Of a stretch of 64,000 bases of DNA, positions 50,258-60,518 are shown piece after piece. The DNA is from an uncultured Candidatus Binatia bacterium. Lineage in GTDB: Bacteria; Desulfobacterota; Binatia; Bin18. The position numbers and the translations under genes are program-made. The DNA is taken from NCBI GenBank assembly GCA_958296235.1, contig OY282457.1, positions 558,001 through 622,000 of the forward strand. Direction: 5' to 3'. Every line of letters starts with the position of its first letter. Within the stretch, counting starts at the first letter, position 1. Under the pieces are notes generated by a model. The model worked only from the letters and a program-made list of their open reading frames with translations. It was not told the DNA's origin and did not search any database.

Positions 50258-50680
50258 TCAGTCTCCATCTCGTCCGCGCAACCATTCGGTCTCGCGGCGC
50301 TCGCGCTTGGTCGGACGCCCGCTCCCCCGGGACCGGGAAAACGGCTGGGCAAAAAAATCGACGGACGCGTCGGGTGGCGGCGAATGGTCTTCATACAGCA
50401 AGCGGGCTTCAGTTGCCGGCCCGCGTTTCTCAGAGACCGCCCGGACCTTGAGCTTCTTGAGTCCGTGCGGATGCGTCACGGCAAGCGTGTCATCCGCCCG
50501 CACCAGCTTATGCGGTTTTGCCGTATGCCCGTTGACCTCGACCTTCCCGCCCTCACAGGCTTCAGCCGCCAGCGAGCGGCTCTTATACAACCGCGCAGCC
50601 CATAACCAGCGGTCGGCCCGCACCGCCGCCGCGCGCATATCGAGGGTCGAGTCCGGCGCTTTTTTCGTTCTGCGACTCAT
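50258..50680 (-). CDS. hslR: S4-domain RNA-binding protein (Hsp15/HslR-like)
   Basis: The 140-residue basic protein has an S4 RNA-binding domain (VRADRWLWAARLYKSRSLA, then GKVEVNGHTAKPHKLVRADD) and a charged C-terminal tail (RPTKRERRETEWLRGRDGD). Members of this family rescue stalled 50S subunits that carry nascent chain. It lies directly upstream of ltaE and downstream of the flavin oxidoreductase gene. Confidence 0.88.
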   Translation of the reverse strand: MSRRTKKAPDSTLDMRAAAVRADRWLWAARLYKSRSLAAEACEGGKVEVNGHTAKPHKLVRADDTLAVTHPHGLKKLKVRAVSEKRGPATEARLLYEDHSPPPDASVDFFAQPFSRSRGSGRPTKRERRETEWLRGRDGD

Positions 50681-50710
50681 GCGGGAAGATACCTCATGCA
50701 GAGCGTCGCC

Positions 50711-51682
50711 CTACCCGCCAAACGCATCCAGAACCGCGTTGACACCGCGCTCATAATCACCCTCAATCGCGGTCGGATACAGGATGACATACGACGCCCC
50801 AGCCTGCTCAAACTCTTCAACCTTTTGCTGGCACGCCTGCGGGCTACCCAAGGCGGCAACCTGCTCGGCCATTTCTTCGGACACCGCCGCGGCGGCCGCG
50901 GCCATGTCGTTCTTTTCGGCCGCCGCCATAATGCCGGCCGCTTCTTTCTCAAAGCCCTGTCGAACAAATAAACGGTTGTAATACGGCATGCGTCCATAAA
51001 AAGACAAGGTTTGCCGCACGGAGCGCAGCGCAACCGCTTTATCCTCGCACACACAACAGTGCATGATGAGCCCAATGGAGACATCCGCAGGCGAACGCCC
51101 GGCCTCTTGGGCGCCGGTCGCAATCCCCTCGACTACTTCGCGCAGTCCGTGGGGCGCGTAATTCAGCGGCAGGCTGCCATCGGCCAGTTCGCCGGTCAGG
51201 TGAATACTCTTAGGCGAAATACCGGCCAGATAAACGGGAATCTTGTTATCCGCCTTCATCCGCGGCAGCCCAAGTGCCGCCGCGGCCTCATCTTTCCCAT
51301 CAAAAATATTCCGCACGGCCTGCACATATTCCCGCAGGGCGGTCAGCGGTTTTGCCATATCTATCCCGAACATGCTGTTTAAGGGGACATGACTGGTCCC
51401 TAAACCGAGCAAGAGCCGTCCTGGCGCAAGCCGATCTATGGTCATGGCGTGCAGGGCCGCAATGAGCGGGTTGCGCAGATAGAGGTTGGTAATGCCCGTA
51501 CCGACCTGGATTTTCGAGGTCACGGACGCCAGGTGCTGGGCGAGCGCCAAAGAGTCGGTAAACGATTCCGTTACCAGGAAATTGCGCAGACCGCGCTCCT
51601 CTGCCTTTTTGACATAGGTGGTGTACTGCTCCAAGGAGCCTGGAGCCATATTGCTCATTATCAACATACCGGGCGTTGCCAT
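50711..51682 (-). CDS. LLM-class flavin-dependent oxidoreductase
   Basis: The 323-residue protein has the luciferase-like TIM barrel. Recognisable parts are YVKKAEERGLRNFLVTES, a conserved IQVGTGITNLYLRNP strand, and APGRLLLGLGTSHVP. These enzymes use F420 or FMN to oxidise many substrates. The substrate cannot be told. AGGAGGA lies about eight bases before the ATG at 51682. Confidence 0.88.
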   Translation of the reverse strand: MATPGMLIMSNMAPGSLEQYTTYVKKAEERGLRNFLVTESFTDSLALAQHLASVTSKIQVGTGITNLYLRNPLIAALHAMTIDRLAPGRLLLGLGTSHVPLNSMFGIDMAKPLTALREYVQAVRNIFDGKDEAAAALGLPRMKADNKIPVYLAGISPKSIHLTGELADGSLPLNYAPHGLREVVEGIATGAQEAGRSPADVSIGLIMHCCVCEDKAVALRSVRQTLSFYGRMPYYNRLFVRQGFEKEAAGIMAAAEKNDMAAAAAAVSEEMAEQVAALGSPQACQQKVEEFEQAGASYVILYPTAIEGDYERGVNAVLDAFGG

Positions 51683-51752
51683 ACAAAGCGTCCTCCTGAG
51701 GTGAGATCAGCTCTTCAAATCACAAGCTGACGGAAGCCGCAACGGAAGACCG

Positions 51753-52541
51753 TTACTCGTCGGAAAGGAGTGGCTGCGCGTTTTGCGTCAGCCGACCGCC
51801 CTCTTCTTTGACGGCAACCCCGCTCAGCTGGGCCCGTCGCATGAGTTCAGCCAGACAGAGGATACGGTCGGCGGCTTCCTCTATATCTACGCCGTGAGCA
51901 TGAATGTTGGAGATCAGATTGCGCTCGGCGTCGGTATGGCCGCTATGGGGGCGATAGGCCATGTAGGCCGAGAGGCTCTCTGCGGTCAACAGGCCGGGCC
52001 GCTCTCCAATAAGGAGCACCAGGACGGTCGGAGCAAGCGCCTCGCCAATATCGTTCAGCACGCCGACGCGGCAATAGCGGACGGCAAAAGGCCGGCCAAA
52101 GCGCCAGCCTCGTTTTTCCGCGCCGGCATGCAGCAACGGCAACAGCTGGGGCGCCTGTCTGATGACAGCAGCAACCGAGAGCCCGTCGCCGATAACAATC
52201 TGGAGATCGGCGCCAACAGGGCAACGGCTCGCGATCTCCGCCCGGGCGCGCGCATTGAGTCGGCGTCCCAGGTCGGGTCGCATCAGATATTCGGCTTTGC
52301 TCTGCGCCTGGCTGGAGACGGCAAACATGTCCCACGCCCGCAGAAAGTCCGGCCCAAGGTCTCCTGCCCAATCGATGTCTGTCTGCACCGCGTCCCTGGC
52401 CGCGGCATGATCCGAACGCAGGCTGAGCTGCGTCCGGGTCCGATAAGCCGACCCGGACCGACCGGTAAATATCCGGGCTGGGGTCCGCGTGCGGATGGCG
52501 GCCAATGGGTCGCGAGCGTTCGATACAGCCGGCGTCTTCAT
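51753..52541 (-). CDS. eutC: Ethanolamine ammonia-lyase small subunit
   Basis: The 262-residue protein has the EutC pattern: ARIFTGRSGSAYRTRTQLSL at the start, then ADLQIVIGDGLSVAAVI, and VLVLLIGERPGLLTAESLSA, the region that binds adenosylcobalamin. With EutB it converts ethanolamine into acetaldehyde and ammonia. It follows eutB by 17 bases. No microcompartment or other eut genes are adjacent, so ethanolamine would be used without a shell. Confidence 0.93.
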   Translation of the reverse strand: MKTPAVSNARDPLAAIRTRTPARIFTGRSGSAYRTRTQLSLRSDHAAARDAVQTDIDWAGDLGPDFLRAWDMFAVSSQAQSKAEYLMRPDLGRRLNARARAEIASRCPVGADLQIVIGDGLSVAAVIRQAPQLLPLLHAGAEKRGWRFGRPFAVRYCRVGVLNDIGEALAPTVLVLLIGERPGLLTAESLSAYMAYRPHSGHTDAERNLISNIHAHGVDIEEAADRILCLAELMRRAQLSGVAVKEEGGRLTQNAQPLLSDE

Positions 52542-52558
52542 CTTCCCTCAAATGGCAT

Positions 52559-53959
52559 TCAGGCAATGCGCTTGACAGCCCCTTCCAGGCGTTGCCGGGC
52601 GGGGCTGTCCGCTGCCATCAGCTCTCCGTTCCGCACGATATCCATCTGCTCCAACCAGGCCAGGAACTCCGGAGCCGGCCGTAAGCCGAAGAGCTGACGG
52701 GCGCTGAGGGCGTCGTGAAAGCTGGTTGACTGGTAGCTCAGCATCACATCATCGGCGCACGGGACCCCCATAAAATAATTGCAGCCGGCCGCGGTCAGCA
52801 GAAGCAGGAGATTATCTGCCGAGTTCTGGTCAGCCTGGGCGTGGTTGGTGTAGCACACGTCACACCCCATGGGCAGCCCGAGCAGCTTGCCCATAAAATG
52901 ATCTTCCAGACCGGCGCGAACGATCTGGCGTTCGTCATATAAGTATTCAGGCCCGATAAAGCCTACGACCGTATTGACGAGAAAGGGCGCAAAGGCACGG
53001 GCCACGCCGTAGGTTCGGGCTTCGAGCGTGAGTTGATCCACGTCGTGATGGGCGTTGGCCGACAGCGCGCTCCCCTGCCCGGTTTCAAAATACATGACCG
53101 CGTCGCCCACCCAGGCGACCTCACGATTCCGATGATGTTCGAGAACACGCTCGCGGCCCTCACCCAGCATGTCCAGATTGATGCCGAAACTCGCATTGGC
53201 CGCTTCCGTCCCGGCAAGAGACTGAAACAGCAGGTCCACCGGCGCGCCCCGCTCCAGGCTGTCGAGCTGTGTGCTGATATGCGCCAGGCAGCAGGACTGG
53301 GTGGGGATGTCATAGGCGGCAATCAAACGCTGGAGTCCGTGCAGAATCCGGCTGACCGTCTCCACCGACTCGGTCGCCGGGTTCACGCCAATGACGGCGT
53401 CCCCGCACCCGAACAGCAAGCCATCAACCGCGGACAGCAGAATCCCGCCAAGATCGTCAGCCGGATGATTGGGCTGCACCCGAATGCCCAGGACGCCGGG
53501 CTGGCCCATGGTATTCCGACAGCGCGTGATATTACGGATTTTGCTGGCGGCCATAACCAGGTCTTTATTGCTCATCAGCTTGGTGACCGCGGCGGCGACC
53601 TCCGGGATAATGGCCCAATGGAGCGCGCCCAAACGCGCGCTGTCCTGGCCCTCGTCAAGCACATACTCGCGCAACTCGCCAACCGTCAGATGGGCAAGCG
53701 GACGGAACGCCGCCTGGTCGTGGGTTGCAAGAATAAGCCGGCTTACCTCGTCTTGGGTGGGGTCTATGAGCGGATTCGCCACAATGTCCGCCAACGGAAT
53801 ATCAGCCAGGACCAGCTTGGCCGCAACCCGTTCCTGCTCAGAGCCGGCGGCAATCCCGGCCAAGCGGTCGCCCGACTTGTCTTCATTGGCCTTGGCGAAC
53901 ACTTCGCGCAGGTCGGCGAAGGAAAAACGCTCGCTACGAACGGTTATGGAGTAGCTCAT
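52559..53959 (-). CDS. eutB: Ethanolamine ammonia-lyase large subunit
   Basis: The 466-residue protein is the catalytic TIM-barrel subunit. It begins FADLREVFAKANEDKSGDRL and carries the conserved NPLIDPTQDEVSRLI, GIRVQPNHPADDLGG and CDVCYTNHAQADQNSADNLL segments that bind substrate and cobalamin. It works with EutC just downstream. AGGA lies eight bases before the ATG at 53957-53959; an ATG three codons earlier is the alternative. It ends a block that follows copA on the same strand, 31 bases apart. Confidence 0.93.
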   Translation of the reverse strand: MSYSITVRSERFSFADLREVFAKANEDKSGDRLAGIAAGSEQERVAAKLVLADIPLADIVANPLIDPTQDEVSRLILATHDQAAFRPLAHLTVGELREYVLDEGQDSARLGALHWAIIPEVAAAVTKLMSNKDLVMAASKIRNITRCRNTMGQPGVLGIRVQPNHPADDLGGILLSAVDGLLFGCGDAVIGVNPATESVETVSRILHGLQRLIAAYDIPTQSCCLAHISTQLDSLERGAPVDLLFQSLAGTEAANASFGINLDMLGEGRERVLEHHRNREVAWVGDAVMYFETGQGSALSANAHHDVDQLTLEARTYGVARAFAPFLVNTVVGFIGPEYLYDERQIVRAGLEDHFMGKLLGLPMGCDVCYTNHAQADQNSADNLLLLLTAAGCNYFMGVPCADDVMLSYQSTSFHDALSARQLFGLRPAPEFLAWLEQMDIVRNGELMAADSPARQRLEGAVKRIA

Positions 53960-53990
53960 ACGACACATCCTGTCGGCTGCGCCCGACGCA

Positions 53991-56276
53991 TCAAGGGGCA
54001 GACTCTCCTAAGCGCATCGTCCGCAATCGCAAGGAATTCGTCAACACCGAAACCGAACTCAAGGCCATGGCGGACGCGGCAATCATGGGATCGAGCAGAA
54101 TCCCAAAGAAGGGATAGAGCAGGCCGGCGGCCAGGGGAATCCCGGCGGTGTTATAGGCAAAGGCCCAGAATAAATTCTGCCGGATGATCTGGACCGTTCG
54201 CCGCGACAGGGCAATGGCTGTCGCCACGCCGCGCAATTCACCGCGCAGCAGCGTAATATCCGCGGCCTCAAGAGCAATATCCGTCCCGGCGCCCACGGCA
54301 ATGCCGACCGTCGCCTGGGCCAGGGCCGGAGCGTCATTGATCCCGTCGCCGACCATAGCAACGGCAGCGCCATTGGCCTGGAGGCGCGCAATCTCGGCAG
54401 CCTTCTCCTCGGGGAGGACTTCGGCCACTACTCGCGCAATGCCGGCCTGACGGGCAATCGCGTGGGCGGTGTGTCGATTGTCTCCGGTCAACATGACCGT
54501 TTCGAGCCCCATGCGCTGAAGCCGCCGGACGTCTTCGGCAGCGTGAGGCTTGAGCGTATCGGCGACCGCAATCAGCCCGACGACCCGCCGGTTGACCACA
54601 ACATAGAGCGGCGTCTTGCCCTCACGCGAAAGGCGCTCAGCCTGTTCCGGCAGGTCGCCGGACTGGATGCCGCGCTGGGCGAGGAGCCGCCGGCTGCCAA
54701 CCAGAACCAGCTTTCCCTCCAGCCGGGCTTCGACACCGTGTCCGGCCAGAGCCACAAACGACTCGACCGGCCCGAGCGTCATACCCTGAGTCTGGGCGTG
54801 TTGCACAACGGCCTGTCCCAGCGGATGCTCGCTGTGCCATTCCGCGCCCGCGGCCACCCGCAGGACTTCTGCCCGGCTCAGCGTTGCCGGCTCGGGCAGC
54901 GTCTCGGACGGAATAATCTCCGTCACCGCCGGCTTTCCAGTTGTCAGAGTTCCGGTTTTGTCAAAGACCACGGTGGTCAGAGTATGCGCCCGCTCCAATA
55001 TCTCTCCGCCTTTGATGAGCACCCCGGCCTCGGCCCCACGCCCGGTCCCAACCATGATGGCGGTCGGGGTTGCCAGGCCCAGCGAACACGGACAGGCAAT
55101 AATCAGCACAGCCACAAAGGTCATCAGGGCAAAGCTGAGAGCCGGGTCCGGTCCGAGGAAAAGCCAGAGGCAAAAGGTGACAACCGCAGTCGCAATAACC
55201 ACCGGTACAAAATAGGCCGCAATCGTGTCGGCCAGCCGTTGAATCGGCGCTTTTGAGCCCTGGGCCTGGCGGACGAGATCAAGGATGCGCGCCAGGGCCG
55301 TCTCTGTGCCAACCTTGGTCGCCAGCACGGTCAGCGCGCCCGTGGTGTTGAGCGTCGCGCCGGTCACGCTGTCCCCGGGCCGCTTTTCAACCGGCAGGCT
55401 CTCACCCGTCAGCATGGATTCGTCAACCGCGGCTGAGCCGGCCTGGACGATCCCGTCTACAGGAATGGACTCACCGGGCCGGACGAGGACCCGATCGCCA
55501 GGCTGGACCTGCTCAATGGGAACAACCACGGCTTCCTGTTCTGCCTCGCCGCGTAGCAGTGTCGCTGTTTGAGGTTGCAACTGGGCAAGCCGCCGAATGG
55601 CCGCGGTCGTGCTCCTCTTCGCTCGCGCTTCCAGCAAACGGCCCAGCAAGACCAGGGTCATAATCACCGCGGCAGTATCAAAATACATCTGAGGCTGCTG
55701 GCCGGCTGTCACAAAAAAACCAGGCGCAAACACCGCCACCGTACTGTAGAGATAGGCCGCCGAGGTCCCGACCGCGATCAGGGTATTCATATCGCTGGAG
55801 CCGTGCCGCGCCCTGGACCAGGCGCTCCGGTAAAACTGTCCGCCGACCCAGAACTGGACAGGAGTGGTGAGGACGAATAACCACACAGGAGCGCTGAGCG
55901 GCAGGAAGGTCAGCAGCGGGGTCATGCTCCCCATCAGAATCGCCAGCGTCAACAGAGCGCTGACGACCAGTTTCCTTTTCAGCAGGAGGTAATCGGCCCG
56001 CTGTTGGCGTTCGACTTCCCCTTCGTCGGTCTCGCCACGTTCGACCATTTCAAAGCCGGTTGAGGCAACCGCGGCGCCAAGGCCGGGCAAGCTGACCTGA
56101 CCGGGCAGATATTCCACCAGGGCTTCTTCACTCGCCAGATTGACACTCGCCCGTACGACCCCCGGCGTTTGGGACAGGACCTGTTCGACCTTGGCAACGC
56201 ACGCGGCGCAGTGCATGCCGCGAATGCCCATACGGATCGAAACAGGGTTTTGCGGGGTTTCGGCAACAGTCTCCAC
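53991..56276 (-). CDS. copA: Copper-exporting P-type ATPase (CopA-like)
   Basis: The 761-residue P1B-type ATPase has one N-terminal heavy-metal domain ([13 protein letters not shown]). The actuator loop carries TGES, the transmembrane metal site is [12 protein letters not shown], the phosphorylation site [11 protein letters not shown], and the hinge [12 protein letters not shown]. It pumps Cu(I) (or Ag) out of the cytoplasm. The CPC motif and single HMA domain indicate copper rather than zinc. The start is a GTG at 56274-56276 with AAGG eight bases upstream. An in-frame ATG is not available. The region upstream contains repeat copy C. Confidence 0.93.
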   Translation of the reverse strand: METVAETPQNPVSIRMGIRGMHCAACVAKVEQVLSQTPGVVRASVNLASEEALVEYLPGQVSLPGLGAAVASTGFEMVERGETDEGEVERQQRADYLLLKRKLVVSALLTLAILMGSMTPLLTFLPLSAPVWLFVLTTPVQFWVGGQFYRSAWSRARHGSSDMNTLIAVGTSAAYLYSTVAVFAPGFFVTAGQQPQMYFDTAAVIMTLVLLGRLLEARAKRSTTAAIRRLAQLQPQTATLLRGEAEQEAVVVPIEQVQPGDRVLVRPGESIPVDGIVQAGSAAVDESMLTGESLPVEKRPGDSVTGATLNTTGALTVLATKVGTETALARILDLVRQAQGSKAPIQRLADTIAAYFVPVVIATAVVTFCLWLFLGPDPALSFALMTFVAVLIIACPCSLGLATPTAIMVGTGRGAEAGVLIKGGEILERAHTLTTVVFDKTGTLTTGKPAVTEIIPSETLPEPATLSRAEVLRVAAGAEWHSEHPLGQAVVQHAQTQGMTLGPVESFVALAGHGVEARLEGKLVLVGSRRLLAQRGIQSGDLPEQAERLSREGKTPLYVVVNRRVVGLIAVADTLKPHAAEDVRRLQRMGLETVMLTGDNRHTAHAIARQAGIARVVAEVLPEEKAAEIARLQANGAAVAMVGDGINDAPALAQATVGIAVGAGTDIALEAADITLLRGELRGVATAIALSRRTVQIIRQNLFWAFAYNTAGIPLAAGLLYPFFGILLDPMIAASAMALSSVSVLTNSLRLRTMRLGESAP

Positions 56277-56330
56277 TCATGCGCCTTTCATGCTAGCGTG
56301 GCAGCCCTCAGCCTGGCCCTTTCCCTCAGG

Positions 56331-56480
56331 ACGTGTGATGCGCGTTGTGTAGCAGGTCCCCAGACGGTCCGTCCGCCCCCTCACCCGGCCCTTCGACAAG
56401 CTCAGGGCCACCCTCTCCCTCCAGGGGAGAGGGCAAGACAAGAGCCCCTCTCCCGTTGGGAGCGGGGGTGGGGTGAGGGC
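56331..56480. repeat. Hairpin-rich intergenic repeat, copy C
   Basis: This block starts with ACGTGTGATGCGC and holds GACGGTCCGTCCGCCCCCTC, the CCCTTCGACAAGCTCAGGGCC core, and hairpins CCCTCTCC/GGAGAGGG and CCCCTCTCC/GGAGCGGGG (imperfect). It runs in the same direction as copy A and lies between the divergent copA and amidohydrolase genes. Clear terminal inverted repeats are not seen. The rest of the 402-base gap shows no gene. Confidence 0.75.
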
Positions 56481-56678
56481 GAAACAGCGCTCTGGGCCGC
56501 TGAACAACTTAATTTGCATCACCACACGTTCAAGAGGAGAGGGAACTGACCAGTCTGTATATATCATACACCCCGGACCTGGGTACGGAGTCAAGAGGGA
56601 CAGGCCGCGCTCGCTGGACGCAAGGCCTCCCTCCGTGGTAGGCAGCAGAAAGAGACCACCGAGCACAAGGAGAACAGC

Positions 56679-57860
56679 ATGGATGCGAAGGCCGGCGCGC
56701 AGGAACGATTCACCCAATCTCAACATGACCTGATTGCGCTGAGTCATCGGATTCACGCCCATCCCGAGCTTGGTTTTGAGGAAGAGCAAGCCTGCGCCTG
56801 GATTGCAGAAACGCTCAGCGACGCCGGCTTTACCGTAGAAACCGGGATTTGCGATATGCCAACCGCTTTTGTGGCGCGCGCCGGCAGCGGCCCCCTGCAT
56901 ATTGCCATCTGCGCCGAATACGACTGCTTGCCCGGCATCGGTCATGCCTGCGGTCATAATATCATCGCCGCGTCTGCGGTGGGCGCGGGTATTGCGGCAG
57001 CCCAGGTCGCGGACGAGGTGGGCCTGAGTGTGAGTGTGCTCGGTACACCCGCCGAAGAAGCCGGGAACGCCGGGGGCAAGATTCTCCTCTTGGAACGGGG
57101 CGCATTCACAGCTGCCCATGCCGCCATGATGGTCCACCCGGCCCCTATGGATGTGGTTGACCCGGCCATTATCGCCTGCTCCATGTTTCACGTGCGCTAT
57201 ACGGGCAAGGCCGCCCACGCCTCGGCTTTTCCCGAACGCGGCGTGAATGCGGCTGACGCCTTGACACTGGCCCAAACGGCCATCGGTCTCCTGCGCCAGC
57301 ATATTCGCTCAACGGACCGCATTCACGGCATTATCACGCATGGGGGGGACGCGCCGAACATCATCCCCGCTCAGACCGAGGCCAAGTATATTGTCCGCGC
57401 CAAAACTCTGGACGAGTTGGATAGCATCAAAGAAAAAGTCCGGCGCTGCTTTGAAGCCGGCGGTCTGGCAACCGGGGCAAAGCTTGAAATCGTTGGCGGA
57501 GACAAGCCCTACGCTGAGCACCGCTCCGATATGGAGATCGCACGGCGCTACCAACGCAACGCGGAAGCGCTCGGACGCCGTTTCCCGGAGCGTGGCCCGG
57601 CCATTGAGCGGGCCGCCGGCTCAACGGACATGGGCAATGTGTCTTTGGCCCTGCCCTCGATCCACCCGTTTATCGGCATTGACTCGTTGCCGGCCGTGAA
57701 TCACCAACCCGAATTCACTGCGCACTGCGTGACGCCGGCCGCGGACAAAGCCCTGATCGACGGCGCTCTGTGCATGGCCTGGACAGCCATTGATATGGCG
57801 ACCGATGAGCAGATACGTGACCGGCTGATACAGCGGAAAGCCTCTGGGGTGTCCGCTTAG
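56679..57860 (+). CDS. M20-family amidohydrolase, first of two paralogues
   Basis: The 393-residue enzyme starts MDAKAGAQERFTQSQHDLIA. It has metal ligands in ALSHRIHAHPELGFEEEQ, IGHACGHNIIA and VLGTPAEEAGNAGGK, and the AHASAFPERGVNAADALTLA lid region. It resembles AbgA/AbgB-type amidohydrolases that cleave acyl-amino acids or p-aminobenzoyl-glutamate. A paralogue with the same first ten residues lies at 58399. AAGGAG precedes the ATG. Confidence 0.9.
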   Translation: MDAKAGAQERFTQSQHDLIALSHRIHAHPELGFEEEQACAWIAETLSDAGFTVETGICDMPTAFVARAGSGPLHIAICAEYDCLPGIGHACGHNIIAASAVGAGIAAAQVADEVGLSVSVLGTPAEEAGNAGGKILLLERGAFTAAHAAMMVHPAPMDVVDPAIIACSMFHVRYTGKAAHASAFPERGVNAADALTLAQTAIGLLRQHIRSTDRIHGIITHGGDAPNIIPAQTEAKYIVRAKTLDELDSIKEKVRRCFEAGGLATGAKLEIVGGDKPYAEHRSDMEIARRYQRNAEALGRRFPERGPAIERAAGSTDMGNVSLALPSIHPFIGIDSLPAVNHQPEFTAHCVTPAADKALIDGALCMAWTAIDMATDEQIRDRLIQRKASGVSA

Positions 57861-57864
57861 GGCA

Positions 57865-58257
57865 TTATCCGCCCAGGATGGCAAAGCCCAGCAGCGCCAC
57901 GGCAAAATAGGCGGCGATCACTGCCGCGCCGGCGTAATCCTGGGCCAGGCGTTGGCCGAAGAACAGGCACAGCAGCGAGACGGTTGAGAACACCAGCCCC
58001 CACACGGCCATACCCGTTCCCATGCCGAGCAGGATCATCAACGCGCCCAGGCCGCTCAACACGCCGGCCAGCGATTCGAGGACGGTAATGGTCCAGAACA
58101 TCGCCGGAACCATGCCGGCCAGCGGACTATTGGAAAAATGTCCGCCGAAAAACTCGATATTCCCCGCGCTGTCAACCCACTTGTCTGCGGCTGATTGTAA
58201 AAAAGCGATGGCAAAAAAGACCGAAACAGCGAGTTGTCCACACCAGACGGTATCCAT
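57865..58257 (-). CDS. DoxX-like small membrane protein
   Basis: The 130-residue protein has four hydrophobic segments (LAVSVFFAIAFLQSAADKW, MVPAMFWTITVLESLAGVL, ALMILLGMGTGMAVWGLVF, AGAAVIAAYFAVALLGFAI) and resembles the DoxX family of small quinone- or sulfur-related membrane proteins. AAGGAGG lies seven bases before the ATG at 58255-58257. It is transcribed opposite to both amidohydrolase genes that flank it, so it looks like an insertion between duplicated genes. Function is unknown. Confidence 0.75.
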   Translation of the reverse strand: MDTVWCGQLAVSVFFAIAFLQSAADKWVDSAGNIEFFGGHFSNSPLAGMVPAMFWTITVLESLAGVLSGLGALMILLGMGTGMAVWGLVFSTVSLLCLFFGQRLAQDYAGAAVIAAYFAVALLGFAILGG

Positions 58258-58398
58258 ACGCAATCCTCCTTCTTCTTTCTCGCCCTCACAGACGCCTGGT
58301 CTTCATGTACCACGTTCTTTCGTCGATTTGGAAGGACATTTTCTCCTGGACGCCAAAGAAGGACGTGTGGTAAGGCAGACAGAGAAAAAGGAGCATAT

Positions 58399-59574
58399 AT
58401 GGATGCCAAGGCTGGAGCCCAGGAACGATTTGACCGGGCGCGAGACGATCTCATTGCCCTGAGTCACCGGATTCACGCCCATCCGGAAACTGGTTTTGAA
58501 GAAGAACAAGCCGCCGGCTGGCTGTCGGAAACGCTGGCCGACGCGGGTTTCTCGGTTGAAACCGGCATCTGCGATCTGCCGACCGCGTTCATCGCCCGGG
58601 CCGGAAGCGGACCGCTGCATATCGGACTCTGTGCCGAATATGACAGCCTGCCGGGAATCGGCCATGCCTGTGGTCATAATATTATTGCCGCGGCCTCGGT
58701 TGGGGCCGGGATTGCCGCGGCAAAAATTGCGGATGAGGTGGGCCTGAGCGTCAGCGTGATTGGCACCCCGGCAGAAGAAGTGTGTGACGCCGGGGGAAAA
58801 ATTCTCTTGCTCGAACGCGGCGCGTTTGCAGGCCTGCACGCGGCGATGATGGTCCATCCCGCCCCGCTGGACGTGGTTGAATTCCCCATTATTGCCGCCT
58901 CCATGTTTGAGGTCTGCTATCACGGCAAAGAGGCGCACGCCTCAGCCTTTCCCGAGCGTGGCATTAATGCCGCGGATGCCCTGACCGTCGCCCAAACCGC
59001 CATTGGCCTGCTCCGCCAACACATCCGGTCCACCGATCGGATTCACGGCATGATTACCAAAGGGGGTGACGCGCCCAATATTATCCCGGCCCACACCGCG
59101 GCGAAGTATATTGTCCGGGCGAACACCCTGGCGGACCTTGATGAGATCAAACAGAAAGTCGTCAGGTGCTTTGAAGCGGGGGCACTGGCAACCGGTTCCA
59201 GGCTCGCAATACACGGTGGAGAAAAACCGTATGCGGAGATGCTGCACGACCCGGATATGGCCGCCGCCTATCGTCAGAATGCCGAAGCGCTGGGACGAGT
59301 TTTTCCACCAGTTGATGTATCTCTCAAACGGGCGGCAGGCTCAACGGATATGGGCAATGTCTCCCTGGCGATGCCGGCCATTCACCCCGCCATTGGTATT
59401 GATTCGCTGCCCGCGGTCAACCACCAGCCCGAGTTTACCGCGCACTGCGTGACCGAAGCCGCGGATAAAGCCATTGTTGACGGAGCGCTGTCACTGGCCT
59501 GGACCGCGGTTGACTTGGCGACCAACGCGCCGGTCCGAGAGCGGCTCTTGGACCGCGTTATGAAGGTCGAGTGA
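58399..59574 (+). CDS. M20-family amidohydrolase, second paralogue
   Basis: The 391-residue protein closely resembles the gene at 56679 over its full length, including ALSHRIHAHPETGFEEEQ, IGHACGHNIIA and TPAEEVCDAGGKI. It ends with AWTAVDLATNAPVRERLLD. AAAAAGGAG lies five bases before the ATG at 58399. A longer upstream frame was rejected. The two probably arose by duplication and differ in the substrate pocket. Confidence 0.9.
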   Translation: MDAKAGAQERFDRARDDLIALSHRIHAHPETGFEEEQAAGWLSETLADAGFSVETGICDLPTAFIARAGSGPLHIGLCAEYDSLPGIGHACGHNIIAAASVGAGIAAAKIADEVGLSVSVIGTPAEEVCDAGGKILLLERGAFAGLHAAMMVHPAPLDVVEFPIIAASMFEVCYHGKEAHASAFPERGINAADALTVAQTAIGLLRQHIRSTDRIHGMITKGGDAPNIIPAHTAAKYIVRANTLADLDEIKQKVVRCFEAGALATGSRLAIHGGEKPYAEMLHDPDMAAAYRQNAEALGRVFPPVDVSLKRAAGSTDMGNVSLAMPAIHPAIGIDSLPAVNHQPEFTAHCVTEAADKAIVDGALSLAWTAVDLATNAPVRERLLDRVMKVE

Positions 59575-59605
59575 AGTCGGTTGCCGGAGGTCCCCACCCG
59601 CCGCG

Positions 59606-60436
59606 CTAAATGCTGGCCGGCGTCACCGCCAGACCAGGGGTATCCACCTGGGTACGGAAAATCGTTCCCTTACGGTCCGGATCTTCGGTATTATCGGCCG
59701 TCACAATATACAGGTCGCGCCGGTCCGCGCCGCCGAAACATAAACTTGTGACGGCCTTGGCCGGTATCTCAACCTTTTGGTCTTCTTTGCCTTCCGGGGT
59801 GTAACGTAGTGCGCAGCCACCACCATAGACCGCCACCCACACGCAGCCGTCCTCATCAACCGCCAGACCATCGGGCACCCAATCCGCGGGGAGACTGGCC
59901 AGAACGCGGCGATTCGTCATCGACCCGTCAGCCGCCACGTCGTGCAGGATGATGTGACGCGGCGCGCTGTCCGAATGGTAGAGCTTGCTCCCGTCCGGTG
60001 AAAAGCCAATGCCGTTGGTGATACCGACATCGCCGTATAGTTCGACCGCCGAGTCCTCACCCGCCAGCCGCCACAGCTCACCTGGGACCTGGGCCCTGAG
60101 TTTGAAAGGGTCGGAGCGCAGCGAGCCGACCAGAATCCGTCCTTGGGAATCCGTAAAGAGATCGTTAAAGCCAGGAATATCGTCGCGCTGGAACAGGATA
60201 CGCGTTGTGCCGTCTTTGACGTGACACACGTTCTTGCCGGAGATGACCAGGCCGCCAGCCGCATGCAGGGCAATACCGCCAACCCCGCGCCGGCGCGGTA
60301 CAACAGTTGAGATCTCTCCGCCTGGCGCGCGGCAGTACACCCCGCCGTTGGTCACATCGCTGAAATATAAATTGTCCGCGCCATCCACCCGCGGGCCTTC
60401 AAGCAGTCCGTAGCCGGAAGCAATGGTTTCAAGCAT
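59606..60436 (-). CDS. SMP-30/gluconolactonase family protein
   Basis: The 276-residue propeller has Glu in YGLLEGPRVDG, Asn in PGFNDLFTDSQG and Asp in WVPDGLAVDEDG, the usual metal site. It is distant from the member at 19161. The ATG at 60434-60436 has GGGGAG upstream. A longer frame through the repeat to 61423 is rejected. It probably hydrolyses lactones. It is divergent from ilvD. Confidence 0.88.
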   Translation of the reverse strand: MLETIASGYGLLEGPRVDGADNLYFSDVTNGGVYCRAPGGEISTVVPRRRGVGGIALHAAGGLVISGKNVCHVKDGTTRILFQRDDIPGFNDLFTDSQGRILVGSLRSDPFKLRAQVPGELWRLAGEDSAVELYGDVGITNGIGFSPDGSKLYHSDSAPRHIILHDVAADGSMTNRRVLASLPADWVPDGLAVDEDGCVWVAVYGGGCALRYTPEGKEDQKVEIPAKAVTSLCFGGADRRDLYIVTADNTEDPDRKGTIFRTQVDTPGLAVTPASI

Positions 60437-60518
60437 ACTCTCCCCTTTTCTTTGACGCTGATAGCGCCCACAAGCTACAAGATGACTCCCGACTGTCAAG
60501 GGTGACGGCCGGGCAATA

